Source: Zoogloeaceae bacterium
GTDB lineage: Bacteria; Pseudomonadota; Gammaproteobacteria; Burkholderiales; Rhodocyclaceae
NCBI GenBank assembly: GCA_031290955.1
Contig: JAISLJ010000034.1
Location: forward strand, 1 to 5,437
Reading direction: 5' to 3'
Length of the DNA stretch: 5,437 nt
The notes under the pieces: generated by a model
The model's input: the letters and a program-made list of their open reading frames with translations, nothing else
Database searches by the model: none
Told to the model about the DNA's origin: nothing
Shown here: positions 1-5,437 of the stretch, one piece after another
Layout: every line of letters begins with the position of its first letter
Numbering within the stretch: the first letter of the stretch is position 1
Made by a program: the position numbers and the translations under genes

Positions 1-6
1 TCCGCC

Positions 7-57
7 GCCGCATGCCAATTGCCTACGGGCTACGCCCTCCGGCAATTGGCATACGGC
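7..57. repeat. Large imperfect palindrome in left repeat arm
   Basis: A 12-bp perfect stem is formed by ATGCCAATTGCC (12-23) and GGCAATTGGCAT (41-52). After one mismatch (11/53) it extends outward by GCCG (7-10) with CGGC (54-57), giving 16 of 17 pairs. The 17-base interior holds a second small stem, GGGC (27-30) with GCCC (34-37), around a TAC loop and separated from the main stem by an unpaired 3x3 internal loop. No T-run follows on the + strand (the next bases are ACAAAAAAG), so it is not an intrinsic terminator for transcripts entering from the left. Such a shape suits a structured mobile-element end or a protein-binding site. Confidence 0.85.
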
Positions 58-62
58 ACAAA

Positions 63-107
63 AAAGCGGACAATTTGAAAATCATGAAAGCGGACAGATT
101 CAAAAGC
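63..107. repeat. Two 24-bp-spaced direct repeats (GCGGACA core), left arm
   Basis: Bases 63-83 and 87-107 align at 17 of 21 positions. Both start AAAGCGGACA, both end in an AAAA tract plus two more bases, and the start-to-start spacing is 24 bp. Subterminal iterated motifs near a tip are typical of transposase-binding sites in some IS families, IS21-like ends being one example known for multiple terminal repeats. The family link is an inference and no transposase is present to test it. Confidence 0.75.
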
Positions 108-115
108 TCGTAACA

Positions 116-338
116 GCGAAAACTTTCCCCGGTCGCCTGTTGATCCAGAACGGATATACGGCGCGTTCGCGCCCAATCCATCGAACACAGGGGCGAAGCT
201 CAGAAGGGAGAGGAAATTCGCATGGAATGAACATTTGCGCCCGAAGGATTGCGCGAGGCGTTTACGTCCTGTATCCTCCGTCACCTTCCTGTCCGGCTTG
301 CCGCATACGAACACGCCACACGTGGGAATCAAAAGAGC
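116..338. other. Stretch without a supportable gene
   Basis: Several frames are open here on both strands, but none has convincing codon use or recognisable protein sequence. A good ribosome-binding-like stretch (GGGAGAGG, 206-213) precedes ATG at 222, but that frame ends after one codon (ATG GAA TGA, 222-230). A second ATG at 227 opens a frame with no recognisable product. The frame of the downstream small gene is open from 231, so part of 231-338 may be its 5' coding sequence or a decayed upstream portion. No clear -35/-10 pair was found. Confidence 0.5.
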
Positions 339-680
339 ATGCAACGGAAAACCGCCTTCTCCAGGGAGCATCCCGACAGTGCCAGGCGCGTCGGCAAACG
401 CCCACGGGAGACCCTGCAAAATATCCTGAAGAAAAAACTGCGCCCCCCTTTGCTTGCCGCAATGGCATGGGTATTGCGGCGTCCAGCCCTGAGGCGTCTG
501 GCGCTTGCCTGCCTTGCCCGCTTGCCGTTCCTGGAAGCGCGTTTGCGCGTCCTGCACGCCAACCGGCATTTCGTGCCGCAAGAAGAAATCGTTCCGGATG
601 AAGCGCACATGACGCCCGGCGCGCGCCGGGCCTATGGCGACCTCAAGGCGGCAATCCGGCAAGGGAAAGCGTTTTCCTGA
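339..680 (+). CDS. Small basic protein of unknown function, possibly a truncated C-terminal remnant
   Basis: I do not recognise this 113-residue protein. It is Arg/Leu-rich and basic, with a Lys/Arg-rich amphipathic middle (KKKLRPPLLAAMAWVLRRPA, then LRRLALACLARLPFLEARLR) and a C-terminus MTPGARRAYGDLKAAIRQGK. From memory, endings of the type 'TPRAR-IY-DLKAAI' occur at the C-terminus of large proteins in O-antigen and capsule loci, so this may be the tail of a transferase or methyltransferase cut upstream; that is inference. Codon third positions are GC-rich from 339 on, supporting real coding. The frame is open back to a stop at 228-230, and a TTG at 249 would add 30 residues. ATG 339 was chosen because it is the first ATG, although its ribosome site is weak. 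Its stop overlaps the next start as TGATG, implying translational coupling in one operon. Confidence 0.55.
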   Translation: MQRKTAFSREHPDSARRVGKRPRETLQNILKKKLRPPLLAAMAWVLRRPALRRLALACLARLPFLEARLRVLHANRHFVPQEEIVPDEAHMTPGARRAYGDLKAAIRQGKAFS

Positions 681-3600
681 TGCGGATCGTCATTGATGTG
701 CAGGGCGCGCAGAGCGAAAGCCGTTTCCGCGGAATTGGCCGTTACACCCTCGCCTTCGCCAAGGCCGTGGCCCGCAACCGGGGACGGCATGAAATCCTCC
801 TGGCCGCGAGCAACCGCTTTCCCGAGACGATCGACGCGATCCGCGCCGCCTTCCGGGGCATCCTGCCGCAAGAGAACATCCGCGTCTGGGATACGCCGCC
901 ACACGCCGCCGAGATTTGCGTCGACGAAGACGCCCGCAATGCGGCAGAACTTTTGCGCGAGGCGTTTCTTCTGGATCTGCGCCCCGATGTGCTGCATGTG
1001 TGCAGCCTTTTTGAGGGCTATTGCGACGATGCCGCAACCAGCATTGGCCGCATCAAGGATGGCCCCCCGGTGAGCGTCACCCTGCACGACCTGATCCCGC
1101 TCCTGAACCCGGAACATTTTCTTGACCCTGACCCGCGTTACGCCCGCTTCTACCGGCGCAAGCTCATCTACCTGCACAATGCGGCGCTGCTTCTGGCGAA
1201 TTCCGATTCGACCCGGGAAGAAGGGCTTGCCTGCCTCAAGTTTGCGCCGGAGCGCATCTTCAATGTTTCCGCCGCCGCCGAAGCATATTTCCGGCCCCAG
1301 GACATCGATCCCGGCACGGCCTGCGCTCTCCTGCAAAAATTCGGGATCGAGCGACCCTTCGTGCTCTACACCGGCGGCGCCGACCAGCACAAGAACCTGT
1401 CGCGCCTCATCCGCGCCTATGCCGCGTTGCCTGCGGAACTCCGCGCGGCCCATCAGATCCTTTTCGCCGGGAGAATGCCCGCCGAGCGCGTCCGCGCCCT
1501 CCGGAAGGAAGCGGAAGCGGCGGGATTGACTGCGGCAACGTTCCTCTTTTCCGGCTATGTCACGGATGCGGAACTGGTCGATCTCTACAACCTCTGCCGC
1601 CTGTTCGTCTTTCCCTCCTGGCACGAAGGCTTTGGCCTGCCGGCGCTGGAAGCCATGGCCTGCGGCGCGCCGGTCATCGCTGCCAACGCGGGCAGTCTGC
1701 CGGAAGTGGTCGGCTGGCAAGAGGCTCTCTTCGACCCTTTCCGCACGGAAGACATCACCGCCCGGATGCAACGGGCGCTCCAGGACGAAACCTTTTGCGC
1801 CGCCCTGCGCGCGCAAGGACGCGAACACGCTGCCGCTTTCTCCTGGGACACCACCGCCCGCCGGGCCATTGCGGCCTGGGAGGCAGCGTTTGCCCGTCCC
1901 CGTTTCGCCACGCCTGAGGAAACGCTGGCAAAGGCATCGCCAGCATCCCGCCTCATCCGCGCCCTTGCCCATGCCGTGCCGCAAGCCAGCGATACGGCGC
2001 TGGCTTGCATCGCCCGCGATCTGGCGCGCAACCGGCAAATGGCGACGGAGCGCCAGTTGTTCCTGGATCTCTCCGAACTCTGCCAGCGTGACGCCGCAAC
2101 CGGCGTGCAGCGCGTCGTGCGCGGCTACCTGAAGGGCCTGCTCGCAGCGCCGCCCACGGGCTGGCGCGTGACGCCGGTCTATGCGGAACAGGGCTGCCCC
2201 TATCGCCATGCCCGGCGCTTCCTGCGACGTTTCCTGGATTTGCCGGAACATGCGCAAACGGCAGCGGACGACGAAGACGATTGCATGCGCTGGCAGCGCG
2301 GCGACCTCTTTTTCGGGCTGGACCTGCAACATCATGTGCAATTGGCCAAGGCTGATTTCTACCGCCAACTGTGTGCGGAGGGCGTGATCGTCAAGTTCCT
2401 GGTGCACGACCTCCTGCCGCTGCAATTCCCGGAACTGTTCCGCGATCCGGAACTCGCGGGCCTGCATCGGGATTGGCTGGCGATGGTGGCTGTTTCCGAC
2501 GGCGCCATCTGTGTCTCCCGGACAACTGCGGAAGCGCTTGTCGAATGGCTCAGGGCGGAGCGCATCCCGGTCTCACCCTATTTTCGCTGCGACTGGACGC
2601 ACTCCGGCGCAGATATCGCACTTTCTGCCGTTCCCTCGCCCCCGGCAGAAGAAACCGCGGCGACGCTCGCCGCCCTGCAAGGTCATCCGAGCTTTCTCTG
2701 CGTGGCAACCATCGAACCGCGCAAGGAACAGGCGCAGATCCTCGATGCGCTGGAAGCCTTGTGGGCCAGCGGCGAGGAAGTCAACATGGTCTTCGTCGGC
2801 CAGCCGGGCTGGAAGATGGAGGCCTGGGCGCAACGAACGACGACGCATCCGGAATTCGGCAAGCGGCTCTTCTGGCTGCAAAGCCTTGGCGATGCCGACC
2901 TGGAACGGTTGTATGGCGCATGCACGGCGCTCATCGCCGCCAGCCGCAACGAGGGTTTTGGGCTTCCCCTGGTCGAGGCGGCGCGGCGTCATTTGCCGGT
3001 CATCGCCCGTGATATCCCCGTTTTCCGCGAAGTGGCGCAGGAAGGCGCGTTCTATTTCACCGGCGCGAGCGGCGCGGCGCTGGCCGAAGCCCTGCGCGCC
3101 TGGCTCGCCCTTCACCGCGCCAACATCCACCCTTGCCCCGAAGGCATTGCCTGGCGCACCTGGCGGGAGGCCACGCGCGCGCTGGCGGCGCTGCTCACGC
3201 AATCGGAAATGCCGCGCCGCCAACTCCTGACGGACATTTCGGAACTCGCGCAGCAGGACGCCGGAACCGGCATTCAGCGCGTGGTGCGCAACCTCCTCGC
3301 GGAATGGCGACAGCATCCCCCCGGCGGATTCCGTATCGAAGCGGTCTACGCGACACCCGGACAGGGCTACCGCTACGCCCGCAGATATCTTGCGGCAGGC
3401 GATGCTTCCGCCAACGACGCTTCCGCGCGGGCAGCGGACGATCCCATCGACTATGCGCCCGGCGATGTTTTTCTCGGCCTGGACCTGCAACCGGGCGTTG
3501 TCGCCGCGCATGCCGCCTTCTACCAGCATTTGCGACGGCATGGCGTCCGCGTCTATTTTGTGGTCTATGATCTCCTCTGCCTCCAGATGCCGCAATACTT

Positions 3601-4474
3601 CGTTCCGGGAACGGCGGCGGGTTTTGCCCGCTGGCTGAAGGTGGTCGCGGAAAACGATGGCGCATTCTGCATCTCGCAGGCCGTGGCGGACACGCTCGCG
3701 GCATGGCTGCGCCAGAACGACGCCTGGCCGGATCACCCTTTCATCATCGAAAGTTTCCCGCTGGGGGCCGGGATCGACCGGGCAGAAAACTCTTCGGATC
3801 CGGTGAAGGCCCCTCTCCCTGCGGACAAAGGTATTGATTTTCTCATGGTTGGGACTTTGGAACCGCGCAAGGGGCACGCGGCAGTGCTGGATGCCTTCGA
3901 GACATGCTGGGCGGCGGGGATGGAAATCAACCTGCGCATCGTTGGCAAGCAGGGCTGGCTCGCCGATGGCCTTGCCCAACGCTTGCGCGCCCACACCCTG
4001 CGAAACCGGCGTCTGTTCTGGTTCGAGAACGCGGACGACCGGGAACTCGCGGCCCTGTACGCAAACAGCGCCTGCCTGATTGCGGCCTCGTATGGCGAGG
4101 GTTTTGGCCTGCCGCTCATCGAGGCGGCGCGCCAGCACCTTCCCATCCTGGCGCGGGATATCCCGGTGTTCCGGGAAGTCGCGGGCGATCACGCCTTCTA
4201 TTTTTCCGCCGACGGCCCCCCCCTGGTCGCCGCCCTCCAGACGTGGCTCACCCTCCGGCAACAGGGCCGCCAGCCGCCCTCCACGCCAATTTCCCATCCC
4301 GCCTGGCAAGAAAGCGCCGCTGCGCTGGCAAGCGCAATCACCCGCGCCGCGCAGGAAGAAAGGGAATCAGAGAATGGAAAACAGAAGACGGACGCTCCAG
4401 CGGAGGAACGATCATCTGGAGAAGCGCCATCCGCGAAACTTCATCAGGATCAATCGCCGTCCGCAGGACCGTAG
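680..4474 (+). CDS. Three-module GT4-type glycosyltransferase for surface polysaccharide
   Basis: This 1264-residue protein probably transfers several sugars from nucleotide-sugar donors onto a lipid-linked O-antigen or capsule chain in the cytoplasm; sugar identity cannot be read from the sequence. Module 1 (about 1-410) begins MRIVIDVQGAQ with RFRGIGRYT at 15-23, HDLIP at 136-140, GGADQHKN near 232-239 and the EX7E motif E316/E324. Module 2 (454-843) begins RQLFLDLSEL, with HDLLP 576-580, EPRK 679-682 and E758/E766. Module 3 (844-about 1225) begins RQLLTDISEL, with EPRK 1061-1064 and E1140/E1148. Modules 2 and 3 are tandem paralogues with constant 382-residue spacing of motifs. In module 3 the HD-x-x-P motif reads YDLLC (963-967). 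No signal peptide or membrane segment is evident. Residues 1226-1264 form a polar, probably disordered tail that runs into the opposing xth gene. The ATG overlaps the upstream stop (TGATG); an AAGGGA lies 13 bases ahead. Two-module O-polysaccharide mannosyltransferases such as WbdA are the nearest analogues I know of. Confidence 0.9.
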   Translation: MRIVIDVQGAQSESRFRGIGRYTLAFAKAVARNRGRHEILLAASNRFPETIDAIRAAFRGILPQENIRVWDTPPHAAEICVDEDARNAAELLREAFLLDLRPDVLHVCSLFEGYCDDAATSIGRIKDGPPVSVTLHDLIPLLNPEHFLDPDPRYARFYRRKLIYLHNAALLLANSDSTREEGLACLKFAPERIFNVSAAAEAYFRPQDIDPGTACALLQKFGIERPFVLYTGGADQHKNLSRLIRAYAALPAELRAAHQILFAGRMPAERVRALRKEAEAAGLTAATFLFSGYVTDAELVDLYNLCRLFVFPSWHEGFGLPALEAMACGAPVIAANAGSLPEVVGWQEALFDPFRTEDITARMQRALQDETFCAALRAQGREHAAAFSWDTTARRAIAAWEAAFARPRFATPEETLAKASPASRLIRALAHAVPQASDTALACIARDLARNRQMATERQLFLDLSELCQRDAATGVQRVVRGYLKGLLAAPPTGWRVTPVYAEQGCPYRHARRFLRRFLDLPEHAQTAADDEDDCMRWQRGDLFFGLDLQHHVQLAKADFYRQLCAEGVIVKFLVHDLLPLQFPELFRDPELAGLHRDWLAMVAVSDGAICVSRTTAEALVEWLRAERIPVSPYFRCDWTHSGADIALSAVPSPPAEETAATLAALQGHPSFLCVATIEPRKEQAQILDALEALWASGEEVNMVFVGQPGWKMEAWAQRTTTHPEFGKRLFWLQSLGDADLERLYGACTALIAASRNEGFGLPLVEAARRHLPVIARDIPVFREVAQEGAFYFTGASGAALAEALRAWLALHRANIHPCPEGIAWRTWREATRALAALLTQSEMPRRQLLTDISELAQQDAGTGIQRVVRNLLAEWRQHPPGGFRIEAVYATPGQGYRYARRYLAAGDASANDASARAADDPIDYAPGDVFLGLDLQPGVVAAHAAFYQHLRRHGVRVYFVVYDLLCLQMPQYFVPGTAAGFARWLKVVAENDGAFCISQAVADTLAAWLRQNDAWPDHPFIIESFPLGAGIDRAENSSDPVKAPLPADKGIDFLMVGTLEPRKGHAAVLDAFETCWAAGMEINLRIVGKQGWLADGLAQRLRAHTLRNRRLFWFENADDRELAALYANSACLIAASYGEGFGLPLIEAARQHLPILARDIPVFREVAGDHAFYFSADGPPLVAALQTWLTLRQQGRQPPSTPISHPAWQESAAALASAITRAAQEERESENGKQKTDAPAEERSSGEAPSAKLHQDQSPSAGP
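4450..4474. other. Tail-to-tail overlap of glycosyltransferase and xth coding ends
   Basis: The + strand TAG stop is at 4472-4474, whereas the minus-strand xth TGA is at 4450-4452 (tca on +), so 25 bp are coding on both strands. There is therefore no intergenic space for a bidirectional terminator. The overlapped codons specify the polar end of the transferase tail and the poorly conserved last residues of ExoIII (GPADGD), so neither core fold is constrained. Confidence 0.9.
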
Positions 4475-5238
4475 TCGATGCTCAGGGGGGCGTGGTCGGA
4501 GAAGCGTTCTTCCTTGTAGACCCGCCCTTCCCGCGCGTGCGCCGCGAAAGCCGGAGTGGCGAGCTGGTAGTCGATGCGCCAGCCGACATTTTTCGCCCAG
4601 GCTTGCCCCCGGTTCGACCACCAAGTGTAGGCCGCCTCGCCCTGATCCGGGTAAAGGCGGCGATATACATCTACCCAGCCCAGTTCGTCGATCAGGCGCG
4701 AGAACCAGGCGCGTTCCTCGGGCAGGAAGCCGGAATTTTTCTGGTTGCCCTTCCAGTTCTTGAGGTCGATTTCCCGGTGCGCGATGTTCCAGTCGCCACA
4801 GATCACGATTTCGCGGCCTTCTGCCCGCAAGGCCGCAAGATACGGCAGGAAGAAATCCATGAAGCGAAACTTGGCCGCCTGCCGCTCCGGCGAGGAAGAA
4901 CCGGAAGGCAGATATACCGAGAACACGGAATACGTCGGGAAATCCGCCCGCAAGCAGCGGCCTTCCGCGTCAAATTCCGGGTTGCCCAAGCCGTGGCGGA
5001 CGGTCAGCGGCTCCTCCCGGCTCCAAAGACCGACGCCGCTGTAGCCCTTCTTTTCGGCACAATGGTAGAAGGCGTGATAGCCGGGAGGATGCCGCATCTC
5101 CGGGGCGAGGTCATGCGCCTGCGCTTTCAGTTCCTGCAAGGCGATAACATCCGGCGCATGTCGGGCAATCCAGCCGGGAAGGCCCTTCCGCCAGGCCGAA
5201 CGAATGCCGTTGAGGTTGAGGGAGACGATGCGCAGCAT
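4450..5238 (-). CDS. xth: Exodeoxyribonuclease III (AP endonuclease, ExoIII family)
   Basis: This Mg-dependent enzyme cuts 5' to abasic sites and removes 3' blocking groups and 3' nucleotides in base excision repair. The 262-residue product has normal family length. All catalytic positions of E. coli ExoIII have counterparts: N8 and N10 in SLNLNGIRS, E36 in LQELK, Y109 in SVYLPSGSS, D149/N151 in CGDWNIAH, D223 in GWRIDYQ, and D248/H249 in FSDHAPLS. The start is placed at the ATG giving MLRIVSLNLNG, the usual family N-terminus; a TTG at 5271 would add 11 residues with no family support. A GGAAA lies just over 10 bases before this ATG. The gene converges on the glycosyltransferase gene and overlaps its end by 25 bp. 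It has no functional link to polysaccharide synthesis, so its inclusion between the inverted repeats looks positional. Confidence 0.95.
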   Translation of the reverse strand: MLRIVSLNLNGIRSAWRKGLPGWIARHAPDVIALQELKAQAHDLAPEMRHPPGYHAFYHCAEKKGYSGVGLWSREEPLTVRHGLGNPEFDAEGRCLRADFPTYSVFSVYLPSGSSSPERQAAKFRFMDFFLPYLAALRAEGREIVICGDWNIAHREIDLKNWKGNQKNSGFLPEERAWFSRLIDELGWVDVYRRLYPDQGEAAYTWWSNRGQAWAKNVGWRIDYQLATPAFAAHAREGRVYKEERFSDHAPLSIDYGPADGD

Positions 5239-5277
5239 GATTTTTGGTTTCCAAGCAACAGGGATTGACAATTCTTG

Positions 5278-5294
5278 CCCACCCTTTGGGCGGG
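5278..5294 (-). promoter_or_regulatory. Short hairpin in the xth leader
   Basis: Read on the minus strand, CCCGCCC, AAA and GGGTGGG form a 7-pair stem with one G-U pair and a three-base loop. It lies 39 bases upstream of the xth ATG and contains the only strongly purine-rich, ribosome-site-like stretch of the leader (AGGGTGGG), ahead of the TTG at 5271. No T-run follows directly, so a terminator is unlikely. It may influence translation or message stability; a chance G/C-rich structure is equally possible. Confidence 0.35.
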
Positions 5295-5309
5295 AAATGA
5301 CGGGAAATG
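5291..5309. repeat. Two tandem copies of a 10-bp unit (CGGGAAATG) upstream of xth
   Basis: CGGGAAATG occurs at 5291-5299 and 5301-5309 with one base between copies, giving a 10-bp period, which places both on the same face of the helix. It lies between the xth start and the right repeat arm, where an xth promoter or operator would be expected. No regulator is recognised for it. Confidence 0.5.
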
Positions 5310-5329
5310 CGTTGAACGCGGTGTTACGA

Positions 5330-5374
5330 GCTTTTGAATCTGTCCGCTTTCATGATTTTCAAATTGTCCGCTTT
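5330..5374. repeat. Two 24-bp-spaced direct repeats (TGTCCGC core), right arm
   Basis: This is the inverted copy of the 63-107 repeats. On this strand the cores read TGTCCGCTTT at 5341-5350 and 5365-5374. A third, inverted copy of the hexamer (GCGGAC, 5432-5437) lies at the extreme outer edge, so the right arm carries two GTCCGC hexamers facing one GCGGAC across the large palindrome. Confidence 0.75.
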
Positions 5375-5379
5375 TTTGT

Positions 5380-5430
5380 GCCGTATGCCAATTGCCGGAG
5401 GGCGTAGCCCGTAGGCAATTGGCATGCGGC
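5380..5430. repeat. Large imperfect palindrome in right repeat arm
   Basis: This is the mirror copy of the palindrome at 7-57: 12-bp perfect arms at 5385-5396 and 5414-5425, an outer GCCG/CGGC extension after one mismatch, and an inner GGGC/GCCC mini-stem. On the + strand the T-run (5372-5377) comes before the hairpin instead of after it, so rightward transcripts would not find a canonical rho-independent terminator here. Confidence 0.85.
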
Positions 5431-5437
5431 GGCGGAC

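Larger units (their letters stand above)
1..115. repeat. Left arm of a perfect 115-bp inverted repeat
   Basis: Every base from 1 to 115 is complementary to its partner in 5322-5436 (i pairs with 5437-i), checked by eye block by block. Identity stops sharply at the inner edge: base 116 is g and would need c at 5321, which is g. On the outer side the match runs to the window edge and may continue beyond it. The inner edge reads ...GTAACA, so it ends in CA, and the partner begins TG, as many insertion-sequence tips do. The arm contains a large palindrome (7-57) and two direct repeats around GCGGACA (63-107). No transposase reading frame accompanies it here. It could be an IS tip whose body lies to the left of the window, a miniature element, or a transposon end; the family is not assigned. 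Confidence 0.95.
5322..5436. repeat. Right arm of a perfect 115-bp inverted repeat
   Basis: This is the exact reverse complement of 1-115, with no mismatch or indel seen. Perfect identity over 115 bp implies recent dispersal or ongoing homogenisation. The inner edge begins TGTTACGAGC. The outer edge ends GCGGCGGAC at the window boundary, where base 5437 (c) would pair with an unseen base before position 1. The arm lies about 84 bp upstream of the xth ATG, in the direction from which xth would be transcribed, so it could separate xth from its ancestral promoter or provide a new one. I see no convincing promoter pair within it. Confidence 0.95.

Noticed and set aside
7..57. Palindrome as an intrinsic terminator
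   Set aside because: No T-run follows the stem in either transcription direction into or out of the segment; in the right arm the T-run precedes the stem.
7..57. Integron attC site or REP element
   Set aside because: There are no attC core sites or integrase gene, and the tetranucleotide and spacing expected of REP sequences are not convincing.
75..103. Promoter inside the left arm (TTGAAA at 75-80 as -35)
   Set aside because: The best -10 candidates at 16-17 bp spacing (GATTCA, ATTCAA) match the consensus poorly.
140..601. 153-codon + strand frame over the region before the transferase
   Set aside because: It starts at TTG, has poor codon use and overlaps the better-supported frame at 339-680.
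30..662. 210-codon minus-strand frame ending inside the left repeat arm
   Set aside because: Its end translates the repeat arm, and the same 27 or so residues appear at the end of another frame in the right arm (stop near 5407). This shows only that the repeat is open in that frame.
632..2467. 611-codon open frame on the minus strand opposite modules 1 and 2
   Set aside because: It is fully antisense to a gene with clear glycosyltransferase motifs, and its translation is Arg/Gly/Ala-rich with no recognisable domain. Long antisense frames are common in GC-rich genes.
2573..4309. 578-codon open frame on the minus strand opposite modules 2 and 3
   Set aside because: It is a shadow of the same gene, with low-complexity composition and no family motif. 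Its occurrence over the duplicated modules reflects shared codon use.
3904..5268. 454-codon + strand frame spanning the end of the transferase and all of xth
   Set aside because: It is out of frame with the transferase and antisense to a complete xth with all catalytic residues. Its translation shows no domain.
5239..5271. Longer xth product starting at TTG 5271
   Set aside because: The 11 extra residues have no counterpart in the family, and the ATG at 5238 gives the usual N-terminus.

Overview
The window looks like a high-GC proteobacterial chromosome segment. It is most likely betaproteobacterial, judging from the ExoIII-family protein at the right, whose N-terminus and NWKGN / TWWSNRGQAWAKNVGWRIDYQ blocks match my memory of Neisseria/Bordetella/Azoarcus-type homologues. 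The lineage is an inference from recall, not from a search.

Layout from left to right. Bases 1-115 are one arm of a perfect inverted repeat, and its partner is 5322-5436 (base i pairs with base 5437-i). Each arm holds a large imperfect palindrome and two copies of a 24-bp-period repeat built around GCGGACA. Bases 116-338 hold no gene I can support. Bases 339-680 encode a short basic protein of unknown function, which may be the tail of a larger cell-surface polysaccharide protein. Its stop overlaps the start of the main gene as TGATG. Bases 680-4474 encode a 1264-residue protein made of three consecutive GT4-type (GT-B fold) glycosyltransferase modules. Modules 2 and 3 are tandem paralogues. 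The C-terminal 25 bp of this gene overlap, tail to tail, the end of a complete exodeoxyribonuclease III gene (xth) on the minus strand at 4450-5238. A short leader with a small hairpin and a 10-bp tandem repeat lies between xth and the right repeat arm.

Functionally there are two unrelated parts. The plus-strand pair is best read as the end of a surface polysaccharide (O-antigen or capsule) operon, with the three-module enzyme adding several sugars to a lipid-linked chain in the cytoplasm. The minus-strand xth is a base-excision-repair housekeeping gene. No transposase, integrase, toxin, CRISPR or RNA gene was seen.

The most notable point is that this ordinary-looking cargo sits exactly between perfect 115-bp inverted repeats. 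They could be tips of two inverted insertion sequences lying mostly outside the window, two inverted miniature elements, or ends of a transposase-less unit. The second notable point is the three-module transferase, whose third module has lost the His and Pro of its HD-x-x-P motif while keeping its EX7E motif.
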